Positions 7,757-16,834 are shown, counted from the stretch's first letter. The stretch is DNA of 64,000 bases from Micromonospora wenchangensis (GCF_002210435.1 NZ_MZMV01000017.1:55376-119375), one strand, 5' to 3'. Notes: generated by a model not told the origin, from the sequence alone. A program made the numbers and translations.

Positions 7757-8995
7757 TCAACGGCGGGCGTCGGCCCCCGGGTCGGCCCCGACGGTCACGG
7801 TCTCGCCCCGGGCGTCCTGGTCCGGGCCGACGAACGCCTCGCTGCGGGCGTCGCCGTCGTCGCTGCCACCGAACACCCGGGCGTCGTCGGGCAGCTCACC
7901 CTCGGCGCGGCGGCGGACCTGACGTCGCGGCGGCACCCACTGCCAGGGCAGGCTGCCGGCGCCGTCGCCCACCTCGGCACGGGTCCGGGGCAGCGCGGTC
8001 GGCCGGTGGTCGCGCACCCAGCCGACCAGGTGCTCCCGCACCAGGCACCGCAGGTCCCACAGGCTGCCGGCGTCGGCGGCGCTGACCAGGGCGCGCACCT
8101 TGATCGCGCCGCCGGTGGCGTCGGTGACCTGGAGCACGCAGACCCGGCCGTCCCACAGGTCGGTGCTCTCCACCAGCCGGCGCAGCTCCTCCCGCATCGA
8201 CTGCACCGGCACCGACCAGTCGAGGTGGAACTCGGCCGTGCCGAGCACCGCCGCCTCGGTCCGGGTCCAGTTCTGGAACGGGGTGCTGGTGAAGTACGAG
8301 GTGGGCAGGATCAGTCGCCGGTCGTCCCAGATCTGGACCACCACGTAGCTGAGCGTCAACTCCTCGATCCGGCCCCACTCCCCCTCGACCACCACCACGT
8401 CGTCGAGGCGGACGGCGTCGCTGAAGGCGAGCTGGAGGCCGGCGATGACGTTGCCGAGCAGGCTCTGGGCGGCCAGCGCGGCGACCACACCGACCACACC
8501 GGCGCTGGTGAGCACGCCCGCGCCGACACCGCGTACCGCCGGGAAGGTCATCAGCATCACGCCGACGGCCAGCACCACGATCACCACGATGGTCAGCCGG
8601 CGCAGCAGTACCACCTGGGTGCGTACCCGCCGGACGTGCCGGTTGTCGGGCACGTCGACCCGCAGGAACCGGGCCAGCGCGGTGTCCTCCGCCACCACCA
8701 GCAGGGAGGCGACCAGCCAGGCCACCGCGGCGACCACCCCCAGCACCAGGATGTGCAGCACGGCCTGCCGCCATCCGGTGCCCACGGCGTAGCCGGTGGT
8801 CCAGCGCACCGCGAACTGGACGGCCACCACCGTGCCGGCCACCTGCAACGGCCGGTGGACGTGCGCGGTCAGCTCCGTCATCAGGTGGGACCGCCGGCCG
8901 AGCCGGCGGATCAGCCGGTGTACCACCTCGACGAGCAACAGTGCGATCGCCGCCGCGGTGGCCGCGGCGGCGATCGTCTCGAGGTAGTCCTGCAC
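7757..8995 (-). CDS. Mechanosensitive channel of the MscS family
   Basis: A 412-aa membrane channel. Hydrophobic segments lie at about 6-27, 43-62, 70-95 and 120-150, followed by the pore helix region with AAQSLLGNVIAGLQLAFSD and the beta domain VRLDDVVVVEGEWGRIEEL, both typical for MscS. The last ~110 residues form a charged, acidic cytoplasmic tail. GTG 8995 is supported by GGAAGGAG 7 nt upstream. It opens to release solutes during osmotic downshock. It stands between the holin-X operon and a DUF1206 gene, all on the minus strand, which suggests an envelope-stress neighbourhood. Confidence 0.92.
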   Translation of the reverse strand: MQDYLETIAAAATAAAIALLLVEVVHRLIRRLGRRSHLMTELTAHVHRPLQVAGTVVAVQFAVRWTTGYAVGTGWRQAVLHILVLGVVAAVAWLVASLLVVAEDTALARFLRVDVPDNRHVRRVRTQVVLLRRLTIVVIVVLAVGVMLMTFPAVRGVGAGVLTSAGVVGVVAALAAQSLLGNVIAGLQLAFSDAVRLDDVVVVEGEWGRIEELTLSYVVVQIWDDRRLILPTSYFTSTPFQNWTRTEAAVLGTAEFHLDWSVPVQSMREELRRLVESTDLWDGRVCVLQVTDATGGAIKVRALVSAADAGSLWDLRCLVREHLVGWVRDHRPTALPRTRAEVGDGAGSLPWQWVPPRRQVRRRAEGELPDDARVFGGSDDGDARSEAFVGPDQDARGETVTVGADPGADARR

Positions 8996-9075
8996 GTGGT
9001 TATCTCCTTCCGGCCGGGCTGATCGCAATCGGGCAAAGGCCCAATGGTGCCCGGCGTTTCCGGTATCGACCAGGC

Positions 9076-9897
9076 TCAGATCTTGCGGAACCGGGACTGG
9101 AAGAAGCAGTAGACCCCGAACGCGGCGATGCCGAGCGCCATCAGCGCCAGGATGAACGGCCCGTACGACTGGTCCCGCAGGGTCCGCAGCGCGGCGTCGA
9201 GGCCACGGGCCTTCTCCGGGTCGTAGTTGATCGCCGCGACCACGATCAGCAGACCGGCGACGGCGAACACCGCGCCCCGGGCGATGTAACCGGCCATGCC
9301 CAGCCGACGGACCGTCTGCCGGGTCTTGCCGTTCATCTCGTTGGTCTTCAGGTTCCGCTCGAACTTCTTCTTGTAACCGTAGATCATCATGCCGATGCCG
9401 ACGGCGGCGAGCACCAGGCCGGCGAGCCCGACCAGCCAGCGGCCGCCGCTGGAGGCCATCAGCTTCTCGCTGAACTGCTCCTGCTGGTCGGCGCTGTTGG
9501 AGCTGGCGTCCTGCACCACCTGGATCGAGGTCCAGGCGAGCCAGAGGAAGACGACGGTACGGACGCCCGAGGCGATCCGCTCGAAGAGACGTTCCTTGCC
9601 GCGCTTGGCGTGGTGGCCGACGGCCGCCTCCAGCGCCTGCCAGATGGCCATCGCGATCAGGCCGACGGCGATCGCGATCAGCAGGAACTTGCCCATCGGC
9701 TGGGCACCCAGGGCGCGCAGCGCCCCGTTCTGGTTGCCCTCCTCGCCGGAGCCGGCGAAGGCGATCTGGAGGATGATCCAGGCGAAGAGCAGGTGCACGA
9801 TCCCGTAGCCGATGAAACCGGCCCGGGCGAGGAGTTCCAGCCAGCGGCTGTCCGCGGTGCGGGCAGCGGTGGCTTCGGCGTTCCGGGTGAGTGACAT
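9076..9897 (-). CDS. DUF1206 family membrane protein
   Basis: A 273-aa integral membrane protein built of three repeats of a two-helix unit. Each repeat begins with a similar R-x-G-hydrophobic-x-A-R/Y-G motif (LLARAGFIGYGIVH, RIASGVRTVVF, RLGMAGYIARGAVF). This is the DUF1206 family, function unknown and common in actinobacteria. ATG 9897 is chosen; an upstream in-frame start adds only 11 non-conserved residues. Same strand as the MscS-like gene but separated by 80 nt, so it may or may not share its transcript. Confidence 0.85.
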   Translation of the reverse strand: MSLTRNAEATAARTADSRWLELLARAGFIGYGIVHLLFAWIILQIAFAGSGEEGNQNGALRALGAQPMGKFLLIAIAVGLIAMAIWQALEAAVGHHAKRGKERLFERIASGVRTVVFLWLAWTSIQVVQDASSNSADQQEQFSEKLMASSGGRWLVGLAGLVLAAVGIGMMIYGYKKKFERNLKTNEMNGKTRQTVRRLGMAGYIARGAVFAVAGLLIVVAAINYDPEKARGLDAALRTLRDQSYGPFILALMALGIAAFGVYCFFQSRFRKI

Positions 9898-9957
9898 GGG
9901 CCCACAATCTCCGTTCGGGAAGATCCCCAAACGTGCTGCCCGCCGGCCCGGTGCAGG

Positions 9958-10320
9958 TCAGCTGCCGGCGTTGCGCGACACCCGGATCTGGACCTGCTGG
10001 TCGGTGACGCTGTCCAGGGTGACCGCGAAGCCGCCCACCTCGGTGGCCTGCTGGCCGATGGTCAACGAGAGCTGCTCGCCGGCGACCTCGACGGTCACCT
10101 GGTCGCCCTGCGCGCCGATCAGCTTCGCCTCGACGCCGAGGACTGAGGCGCGGGCGTCGACACCCCGGTCGAAGGTGACCGTGCAGGCGTCCAGGCCGCA
10201 GTCGGTGTCGGCGCCGTCCGAGCTGCAGCCGGCCAGCACGGCCACGCCGAGCGCCAGGCCGGCCAGCAGGCCGGCGGTCCGCCGGAGGGGGGTGGGGGTG
10301 GTGGCGCTTCGCTTCGTCAC
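9958..10320 (-). CDS. Putative lipoprotein
   Basis: A 120-aa exported protein. Basic start, hydrophobic stretch and lipobox LAGC (Cys near residue 32) show lipid anchoring after signal peptidase II. The mature part has two Cys (DCGLDAC) and a predicted all-beta stretch with alternating Val/Thr. No domain recognised. GTG 10320 follows TACCCT by 7 nt with no Shine-Dalgarno, so it looks leaderless. It is the first gene of the minus-strand envelope block and divergent from the aminotransferase-like gene. Confidence 0.75.
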   Translation of the reverse strand: MTKRSATTPTPLRRTAGLLAGLALGVAVLAGCSSDGADTDCGLDACTVTFDRGVDARASVLGVEAKLIGAQGDQVTVEVAGEQLSLTIGQQATEVGGFAVTLDSVTDQQVQIRVSRNAGS

Positions 10321-10327
10321 CCCACCA

Positions 10328-10333
10328 AGGGTA
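10328..10333 (-). promoter_or_regulatory. TACCCT -10 element, probable leaderless promoter
   Basis: On the minus strand, TACCCT lies 7 nt before the GTG of the lipoprotein gene. Confidence 0.4.
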
Positions 10334-10387
10334 CGAGACGCAGCCCACCCCGGCACCCGGGTGGATCTTCGGGTTCCTCCGGCGGGC

Positions 10388-10393
10388 TAGGGT
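10388..10393 (+). promoter_or_regulatory. TAGGGT -10 element, probable leaderless promoter
   Basis: TAGGGT ends 6 nt before the ATG at 10400. No ribosome-binding site is present. Confidence 0.45.
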
Positions 10394-10399
10394 CCCGGC

Positions 10400-11626
10400 A
10401 TGCCGTTCGACATCACCCGGACCCGGGCCGCGTACCCCGCGCTCGCCGAGGGTTTCGCCCACTTCGACGGTGCCGGTGGCACCCAGACCCCCCGGTCGGT
10501 GATCGACGCGGTGGCCGACGCGATGCGGACCGCGGTGGGTAACCGCAGCACCGCCTTCCTGCCCGGCCGCCGGTCACTGGAGCTGGTGGCGGGGGCCCGC
10601 ACGGCGGTGGCCGACCTGCTGGGCGTCGCCCCGGACGGGGTGGTGCTCGGGCCGAGCGCGACCGCGCTGACGTACACGCTGGCCCGCACGCTGGGCGCGG
10701 ACTGGGGTCCCGGGGACGAGGTGGTGGTCTCCCGGCTCGACCACGACGCCAACGTGCGGCCCTGGGTACAGGCGGCCGGGGCGGCGGGGGCGACCGTACG
10801 CTGGGCCGAGTTCGACCCGGCCACCGGCGACCTGCCCGCCGATCAGTTTTCCGACCTGGTCGGCGCGCGGACCCGGCTGGTGGCGGTGACCGCCGGCAGC
10901 AACGCCACCGGCACCATGCCGGACGTGGCGGCGATCGCCGCGACGGCCCACGCGGCCGGCGCGCTGGTCTGCGTGGACGGCGTGCACTCGGTGCCGCACG
11001 GCCCCACCGACCTGGCCGCCACGGGCGCCGACTTCCTCGTCACCAGCGCCTACAAGTGGTCCGGTCCGCACCTGGCGGCGGTGGTTGCCGACCCTGCCCG
11101 CTGGGCGGGACTGCGCCCGGCCAAGCTGGTCCCCTCCTCCGACGCGGTGCCCGACCGGTTCGAGGCCGGCACGCCGAGCTTCCCGCTGCTCGCCGGGGTC
11201 GCCGCCGCGGTCGACCACCTGGCCGGGCTGGACCCGACGGCCACCGGTAACCGCCGGGCCCGGGTCCGCGCCGGACTGGCCGCCGCACAGGATCACGAGG
11301 GGGCACTGTTCGCCCGGTTGGCCGCCGGGCTGGCCGCCCGGCCGGCGGTCAGCGTCCTGCCGGCCGGGGTGCGGCGCTGCCCGACGGTGTCGTTCCGGCT
11401 GGCCGGGTGGACGCCGGCCGGGCTGGCCGCCGCGCTGGGGGCCGCCGGGCTCTGCCTGTCCAGTGGGGACTACTACGCCTACGAGTACTTCCAGGCGCTC
11501 GGGCTGCGGGACAGTGGCGGGGCGGTACGGGCCAGCGTCTACCACTACAACACCGTGGACGAGGTGGACCGGCTGCTGGCCGAGCTGGACCGGCTGGCCG
11601 AGCAGGGGGAACCGGCGGACCGCTGA
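10400..11626 (+). CDS. Cysteine desulfurase-like class V aminotransferase
   Basis: PLP-dependent enzyme of 408 aa, class V fold. The Schiff-base lysine is K219 in TSAYKWSGPH; D193 and H196 in CVDGVHS contact PLP. The motif FDGAGGTQTP near residue 22 is typical of the cysteine-desulfurase-like TIGR01976 group. I see no flexible cysteine loop of the IscS/SufS type: LCLSSGDYYAYEYF stands in the C-terminal domain, so the usual desulfurase cysteine cannot be assigned with confidence. Leaderless start. Substrate unknown; no Fe-S assembly genes adjoin it. Confidence 0.88.
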   Translation: MPFDITRTRAAYPALAEGFAHFDGAGGTQTPRSVIDAVADAMRTAVGNRSTAFLPGRRSLELVAGARTAVADLLGVAPDGVVLGPSATALTYTLARTLGADWGPGDEVVVSRLDHDANVRPWVQAAGAAGATVRWAEFDPATGDLPADQFSDLVGARTRLVAVTAGSNATGTMPDVAAIAATAHAAGALVCVDGVHSVPHGPTDLAATGADFLVTSAYKWSGPHLAAVVADPARWAGLRPAKLVPSSDAVPDRFEAGTPSFPLLAGVAAAVDHLAGLDPTATGNRRARVRAGLAAAQDHEGALFARLAAGLAARPAVSVLPAGVRRCPTVSFRLAGWTPAGLAAALGAAGLCLSSGDYYAYEYFQALGLRDSGGAVRASVYHYNTVDEVDRLLAELDRLAEQGEPADR

Positions 11627-11633
11627 GGGCGGG

Positions 11634-13121
11634 TCAGCGGGTTCCGGTGAGCAGTTCGGCGGCGGCCCGGGCGGCGGCCCGGGTCGCGCCGTGGGTGGCC
11701 AGGTGCAGGCCGCCGGTGACCAGTTCGGGCAGGCCGAGTTCGACTATCACGGCGTCCGGCCGGGTGGCCAGCGCCCGGTCGACCGCGGTCCGCATCCACG
11801 GGTGCCGGTGCAGGTCCCGCACCACCAGCACCAGTGGCCGGCCGGCCGCCCCGGCGGTCGGGTCGGCGGGCAGGTCGGCCTCGGTGAGCCGGACGGTGGT
11901 GGTGCCGGGGAGCAGGTCGGCCAGGGGTGCCCCGAGGCCCCACGGGGTCTCCGCGCCGATCGCGATGTTGTGCGGCGCGGCGAACTCGACCACGTGCGCG
12001 GCGGCGGTCAGCGGCAGTCGGCCGACCGCGTCGCCGCTGACCCGGACCGCCCGCCGGGCGGCGGTCAGGCCGACCGGTGAGCCGTCGGTGGGGCGCGGGG
12101 CGGGGTCGGGCCGGCCGGCGCGGGCGGCGGTGCTCCACTCGGCGAGCTGACCGACCCGCTTGGCGGCCTCGGCGAGGCGTTCCTCGGGCAGCTCACCGGT
12201 GAGCACCGCGGCCACGATCGCGTCGCGCAGGTAGCGGGCGGCGGCCTCGTCGGCGCGTTCGCCGCCGACGCAGATCGCGTCCGCTCCGGCGGCGAGGGCC
12301 CGGACGGCGGTGCCGGCGAAGCCGTACCGGTCGGCGACGGCGCGCATCTCCACCGCGTCGGTGACCACCACGCCGGAGAAGCCCAGTTCCTCGCGGAGCA
12401 GGTCACCGAGGATGCGGCGGCTGAGGGTGGCCGGCAGGTCGGGGTCGAGGGCGGGGACCAGCAGGTGCCCGGTCATCACCGCCTGCACCCCGGCGGCGAC
12501 GGCGGCCCGGAACGGAACCAGCTCACCGGCGTCCAGGCGGGCCCGGCTGGCCCCGATGCGGGGCAGGTCGTGGTGCGAGTCGACCCGGGTGTCGCCGTGG
12601 CCGGGGAAGTGCTTGGCGCAGGCGGCGACGCCGGCGGACTGGAGGCCGCGTACCCAGGCGGCGGTGTGCCGGGCGACCAGGTGCGGGTCGGCGCCGAAGG
12701 ACCGCACCCCGATCACCGGGTTGGCCGGGTTGATGTTGACGTCGGCGTCCGGGGCGTAGTTGAGGGTGACGCCGAGGTCGGCGAGTTCGACGCCGAGGTC
12801 GCGGGCCACGTCCTCGGTGAGCGTCGGGTCGTCGACCGCGCCGAGGGCGAGGTTGCCGGGGCGGGAGCTGCCCCGGCCGGACTCGATCCGGGTGACGTCG
12901 CCGGCCTCCTCGTCGATGGCCACCAGCACGTCGGGGCGCTCGGCGCGCAGCGTCGCGGTGAGCGCGGCCACCTGTTCCGGGTCGACGACGTTGCGGGCGA
13001 ACAGCACCACCGCGCCGAGCCCGTCGGCCAGCCACCGGCGGACCCAGTCGGGCGGGGTGGTGCCGACGAAGCCGGGTTGCAGGACGGTGGCGGCCAGGCC
13101 CGCCAGGTTGCGCTCGTTCAT
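11634..13121 (-). CDS. Glycoside hydrolase family 3 (beta-N-acetylhexosaminidase type)
   Basis: A 495-aa cytoplasmic-looking enzyme (no signal peptide). The catalytic GH3 barrel shows the NagZ pattern: KHFPGHGDT (170-178) and DSHH (181-184), which carry the loop histidine acting as acid/base, and nucleophile D255 in VVVTDAVEM. This points to N-acetylglucosaminidase activity in peptidoglycan turnover. Residues about 330-495 form the extra C-terminal domain seen in many actinobacterial members. ATG 13121 is taken as the start; the frame is open up to 13205, so a longer form cannot be excluded. Convergent with the aminotransferase gene (7 nt apart). Confidence 0.9.
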   Translation of the reverse strand: MNERNLAGLAATVLQPGFVGTTPPDWVRRWLADGLGAVVLFARNVVDPEQVAALTATLRAERPDVLVAIDEEAGDVTRIESGRGSSRPGNLALGAVDDPTLTEDVARDLGVELADLGVTLNYAPDADVNINPANPVIGVRSFGADPHLVARHTAAWVRGLQSAGVAACAKHFPGHGDTRVDSHHDLPRIGASRARLDAGELVPFRAAVAAGVQAVMTGHLLVPALDPDLPATLSRRILGDLLREELGFSGVVVTDAVEMRAVADRYGFAGTAVRALAAGADAICVGGERADEAAARYLRDAIVAAVLTGELPEERLAEAAKRVGQLAEWSTAARAGRPDPAPRPTDGSPVGLTAARRAVRVSGDAVGRLPLTAAAHVVEFAAPHNIAIGAETPWGLGAPLADLLPGTTTVRLTEADLPADPTAGAAGRPLVLVVRDLHRHPWMRTAVDRALATRPDAVIVELGLPELVTGGLHLATHGATRAAARAAAELLTGTR

Positions 13122-13200
13122 CCGGCCCCGGTACCCCCGTCGCGTGTCGACGGCCCGATGCCGTCGCGGTGCTGCCATGGTCACACCGGGCGAGGTAATA

Positions 13201-13221
13201 GTCAATAAACCTTACTGTTAC
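13201..13221. promoter_or_regulatory. AT-rich imperfect palindrome upstream of the GH3 gene
   Basis: An AT-rich island with partial dyad symmetry between the GH3 gene and the small membrane protein. It loosely resembles the operator-like GTTAG-AAA-CTTTCCTAAC motifs I associate with actinobacterial glycosidase genes. This is weak evidence. Confidence 0.25.
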
Positions 13222-13260
13222 TGTCTGGCGTCGGTCGGAGCGACGTGCGACAGTGCGGGG

Positions 13261-13386
13261 ATGGACCTGCCGCCGCTCGCCGACGCCACCTCGCCGGCCG
13301 ACATCCCCGGCGTACGCCTGCTCGGCCTGGTGGTCGGCGGGTTGCTGCTGCTGGCCGCCATCCGGGCCATGTTCGGCCGCCGCTGA
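13261..13386 (+). CDS. Small single-pass membrane protein
   Basis: A 41-aa protein with a polar acidic N-terminus (PPLADATSPADIPG), one membrane helix (about 19-36) and a basic end (FGRR). ATG 13261 follows a GCGGGG stretch. Too short for domain assignment. The negative-out, positive-in charge layout is that of a genuine membrane peptide, and codon use matches the region, but there is no independent proof that it is expressed. Confidence 0.5.
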   Translation: MDLPPLADATSPADIPGVRLLGLVVGGLLLLAAIRAMFGRR

Positions 13387-13494
13387 GTGCCGGGTCCGGC
13401 CGCCGGTGAGTCCGGTCGACTGATCCCCTGCCGGCCGGGGTACCGCTGGTGGAGGTCACGCCGCACCCGGCGGCGGGCCCGGCGAGGGGGCACC

Positions 13495-14445
13495 ATGAAG
13501 ATCGGCTACTTCCTGTCCAGCGAGGAGTTCACCCCGGCGCAACTGCTGGAGCAGGCCCGGGCCGCCGAACGGGCCGGCTTCCAGGCACTGTGGATCTCCG
13601 ACCACTACCACCCGTGGACGGACGCCCAGGGGCAGAGCCCCTTCGTCTGGTCCGTCATCGGGGCACTGAGCCAGGTCAGCTCGCTGCCGGTGAGCACGGC
13701 GGTGACCTGCCCCACGGTCCGCATCCACCCGGCGGTGCTGGCGCAGGCGGCGGCGACCAGCGCGGTCCTGCACTCCGGCCGGTTCGTCCTCGGCGTCGGC
13801 ACCGGCGAGGCGCTCAACGAGCACATCCTCGGCGACGCCTGGCCGCAGACCGACGTGCGGCTGGAGATGCTGGAGGAGGCCGTGGCGGTGATGCGGGAAC
13901 TGTGGCGGGGCGACTTCGTCAACCACCACGGCCGGCACTACACCGTGGAACACGCCCGCGTCTACACGCTGCCCGACGCGCCCCCGCCGGTGTACGTCTC
14001 CGGCTTCGGGCCCAAGGCCGTCGACCTGGCCGCCCGGATCGGCGACGGCTACGTGAGCATGATGCCCGACGGTGACCTGGTCAGCCGGTTCCGGGACAAC
14101 GGCGGCGGCGACAAGCCGTGCCAGGCCGGCTTCAAGGCCGCGTACGCCGACACCGAGGACGAGGGCGCGCGGATCGCGTACGAGACGTGGCCCAACGCCG
14201 GCGTGCCCGGCGAGCTGTCCCAGGTGCTGCCCTCCCCCCGGCACTTCGAGCAGGCGGCCCAACTGGTCACGCCGGATCAGGTGCGGCAGGGCTTCGTCTG
14301 CGGCGACAGCGCCGACGCCCACCTGGAGATGATCGACAGGTACGCCAAGGCCGGCTTCGACGAGGTCTACGTCGCCAACACCGGCCCGCACTGGCAGGGC
14401 CTGTTCGACCTCTACCAGCGCGAGGTGCTCCCCCACCTGCGCTGA
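13495..14445 (+). CDS. F420-dependent oxidoreductase (TIM-barrel, G6PDH-like)
   Basis: A 316-aa luciferase-like flavin/F420 oxidoreductase. MKIGYFLSSEEF at the start, WISDHYHPW near 35-43, TAVTCPTVRIHPA and LGVGTGEALNEHI are those of the F420-dependent glucose-6-phosphate dehydrogenase family (TIGR03557 subgroup). The family transfers hydride to coenzyme F420. Whether glucose-6-phosphate is the substrate is not settled: TIGR03557 members differ from the classical Fgd. ATG 13495 follows GGCGAGGGGG. Followed by a strong hairpin terminator. Confidence 0.88.
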   Translation: MKIGYFLSSEEFTPAQLLEQARAAERAGFQALWISDHYHPWTDAQGQSPFVWSVIGALSQVSSLPVSTAVTCPTVRIHPAVLAQAAATSAVLHSGRFVLGVGTGEALNEHILGDAWPQTDVRLEMLEEAVAVMRELWRGDFVNHHGRHYTVEHARVYTLPDAPPPVYVSGFGPKAVDLAARIGDGYVSMMPDGDLVSRFRDNGGGDKPCQAGFKAAYADTEDEGARIAYETWPNAGVPGELSQVLPSPRHFEQAAQLVTPDQVRQGFVCGDSADAHLEMIDRYAKAGFDEVYVANTGPHWQGLFDLYQREVLPHLR

Positions 14446-14455
14446 ATCCCACCGT

Positions 14456-14495
14456 CCACGGGTCACCGACACGCACCACCGCCGGTGACCCGTGG
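14456..14495 (+). terminator. Hairpin terminator after the F420 oxidoreductase
   Basis: CCACGGGTCACCG at 14456-14468 pairs perfectly with CGGTGACCCGTGG at 14483-14495, starting 11 bp after the stop codon. Confidence 0.75.
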
Positions 14496-14618
14496 TCGAT
14501 CGCGTGTGCGCGCCCGGTCACCGCGCCTGACCTGCGACGTACCGGCCGCCGTGGGCGGTGTGCCCGATCCGGTGGGAGCGGTTTCGGGGTCGATCCGCCC
14601 GGGTACCTCCGGCCCTCG

Positions 14619-16250
14619 ATGAAGCTGTCCATGCACTCGACGACGTTGCGCCGCGCGGCGCGCAGCCTGTTCGGCTGGAAAGCGCTGCGGCCCAACCAGC
14701 TCGCCGCCATGCGCGCGGTGATGAAACGACGCGACGCCCTGGTGGTACTCCCCACCGGAGCCGGCAAGTCGGCGATCTACCAGATCCCGGCGAGCCTGAT
14801 CCCCGGGCCGACGGTGGTGATCTCCCCTCTGCTGGCCCTCCAGCAGGACCAGATCGCCGCGCTCAACGAACGCCAGCGCCCCGAGCTGCGCGCCGTGCGG
14901 ATCAGCTCGGACGAGAGCGCCGCGCAGCAGGCCGAGGCGATCGAGGAGATCCGGCAGGGGCGGGCGGAGTTCCTCTTCATCACCCCGGAGGCGCTGGCCA
15001 ACCCCGACCGGATGGCCGAGGTGAGGTCGCTGCAACCGGCCCTGGTGGCGATCGACGAGGCGCACTGCATCTCGGCGTGGGGGCACGACTTCCGCCCCGA
15101 CTACCTGGCGTTGGGCCACCTGATCGACGGTCTCGGCCGGCCGCCGGTGGTGGCGCTGACCGCCACCGCCTCCCCGCCGGTACGCGACGACATCATCGCC
15201 CGGCTGCGGCTGCGCGACCCCGAGGTGGTGGTCTCCGGGCTGGACCGGCCGAACCTGTTCGTCGAGGTCGCCTACTGTCCCACCGACGACTACCGCTGGC
15301 GGCGGCTGATCGCGCTGCTGCGTGACGACGAGCGGCCCGGCATCATCTACGTGCCGACCCGGCGGGCCGCCGAGGAGCTGGCCGAGCGGCTGACCACGGC
15401 CGGGTTCCCGGCCGAGTACTACCACGGCGGGATGCCCACCGCCGCCCGGCACGGGCTGCACGAGGCGTTCCTCGCCGACCAGGTGCCGATCATGGTGGCG
15501 ACCTCGGCGTTCGGCATGGGCATCGACAAGCCGAACATCGCCTGGGTGGTGCACATGGCGCTGCCCGACTCGCCGGACAGCTACTTCCAGGAGATCGGCC
15601 GGGCCGGGCGCGACGGTGCGCCGGCCCGGGTGCTGCTGCTGTGGCGGGCCGAGGACGTCGGCCTGCAACGCTTCTTCTCCGGCGGCCTGCCGGACGAGAC
15701 CGAGCTGCGGGACCTGGCCGCGCTGCTGCGTCGCCGGGCGACCACCAAGAAGGCGCTGCGCGAGGCGACCGGCCTCGGGCCGCGCAAGCTCGGGCAGTAC
15801 CTGGCCCTGCTGGAGCAGATCGGGGCGGCCGAACCCCGGGCCGGGCAGAAGATCGGCGCGCCGCGCTACTCCCCCACTCCGGCCGAGGCCGGCGCGGCGG
15901 CCCTGGCCGAGGCCGAACGGCAGCAGACGGTGACCCGCTCGCGTACCGACATGATGCGCGCCTTCGCCGAGACCACCGGGTGCCGGGGGCAGGTGCTGCT
16001 GGCCTACTTCGGCGAGCAGATGTCGCAGGTCTGCGGGCACTGCGACAACTGCCACGCCGGCACCAGCGTGGCGAGCGACGGCGCGGTCGGCCCGTTCCCG
16101 GTGCACAGCCAGGTCCGGCACCCGGAGTGGGGCCCCGGCCTGGTGCTCAACTACGAGGAGGACCGGATGACGGTGCTCTTCGACGAGGTGGGTTACAAGA
16201 CGCTCTCCGTGCGCGTGGTGTCCGAACAGGGCCTGCTGACGCTGGACTAG
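14619..16250 (+). CDS. RecQ-like DNA helicase with a Tudor-like C-terminus
   Basis: A 543-aa superfamily 2 helicase. Walker A LPTGAGKS (44-51), DEAH box (146-149), TATAS (181-185), motif VI QEIGRAGRDG (324-333) and a RecQ zinc site C455, C472, C475, C478 (CGHCDNC). The winged-helix and HRDC parts of standard RecQ are not recognisable. Instead residues 494-543 read VHSQVRHPEWGPGLVL then VLFDEVGYKTLSVRVV, which looks like the small Tudor-like barrel at the end of UvrD/PcrA helicases. Likely unwinds DNA in repair or recombination. ATG 14619 is the first start matching the helicase N-terminus; the frame runs much further upstream without similarity. Confidence 0.9.
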   Translation: MKLSMHSTTLRRAARSLFGWKALRPNQLAAMRAVMKRRDALVVLPTGAGKSAIYQIPASLIPGPTVVISPLLALQQDQIAALNERQRPELRAVRISSDESAAQQAEAIEEIRQGRAEFLFITPEALANPDRMAEVRSLQPALVAIDEAHCISAWGHDFRPDYLALGHLIDGLGRPPVVALTATASPPVRDDIIARLRLRDPEVVVSGLDRPNLFVEVAYCPTDDYRWRRLIALLRDDERPGIIYVPTRRAAEELAERLTTAGFPAEYYHGGMPTAARHGLHEAFLADQVPIMVATSAFGMGIDKPNIAWVVHMALPDSPDSYFQEIGRAGRDGAPARVLLLWRAEDVGLQRFFSGGLPDETELRDLAALLRRRATTKKALREATGLGPRKLGQYLALLEQIGAAEPRAGQKIGAPRYSPTPAEAGAAALAEAERQQTVTRSRTDMMRAFAETTGCRGQVLLAYFGEQMSQVCGHCDNCHAGTSVASDGAVGPFPVHSQVRHPEWGPGLVLNYEEDRMTVLFDEVGYKTLSVRVVSEQGLLTLD

Positions 16251-16311
16251 CCTGACCCGGGCGACCGCCGGGGGCGGTGCCCGCAGTGCAACGATCGAGA
16301 GGGGCTCAGTC

Positions 16312-16815
16312 GTGATCGAACAGCCGGCGTACACCGGGTTCGGGTTCTCCGACGAGGAGTGGGGGCTGCTGGTCGGCCTGCCGCAGTCGGTCCTGACCGC
16401 GGCCAGCGCCGCCGAGTCGGACGGTGCCCGGCGCACCCGCGCCGAGAACGCGGCCGGGCTGGAGACCATCGCCGCCGGCCGGGAGTCGGCGAGCCCGCTC
16501 GTCGCTGCCGTCGCCGGGGAGATCGTCTCCCGGGTGGGCGACCCGGAGGCCGGCGAGGAACTGCCGGTGATCTCGCCGGCCGACCCGCAGGCGCTCATCG
16601 ACGACGTGCTGGTCCGGGCCGGACAGGCGACCACCCTGCTGGCCGCGAAGGTCGACGAGGGCGACGCCGGGGCGTACCGGCACTGGCTGGTGGAGATCGC
16701 CGACCAGGTGGTCGGGGCGGCGTCCAGCGGGGGGCTGCTCGGCCTCGGCGGCGACCAGGTCAGCGACTCGGAGCGGAAGTTCCGCGACCGCCTCTCCCAG
16801 GTCCTCAACGACTGA
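16312..16815 (+). CDS. Conserved hypothetical protein
   Basis: A 167-aa, acidic, largely helical soluble protein with no signal or membrane segment. It opens with YTGFGFSDEEWGLLVGLP and has regular Ala/Glu-rich helices; the C-terminal third contains AYRHWLVEIADQVVGAASSG. I do not recognise the family. GTG 16312 is preceded by GAGAGGGG at good spacing. It follows the helicase by 61 nt on the same strand and ends in a hairpin terminator, so it may be the second gene of that transcript. Confidence 0.65.
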   Translation: MIEQPAYTGFGFSDEEWGLLVGLPQSVLTAASAAESDGARRTRAENAAGLETIAAGRESASPLVAAVAGEIVSRVGDPEAGEELPVISPADPQALIDDVLVRAGQATTLLAAKVDEGDAGAYRHWLVEIADQVVGAASSGGLLGLGGDQVSDSERKFRDRLSQVLND

Positions 16816-16834
16816 CGTCGACCCACGGCCGACG

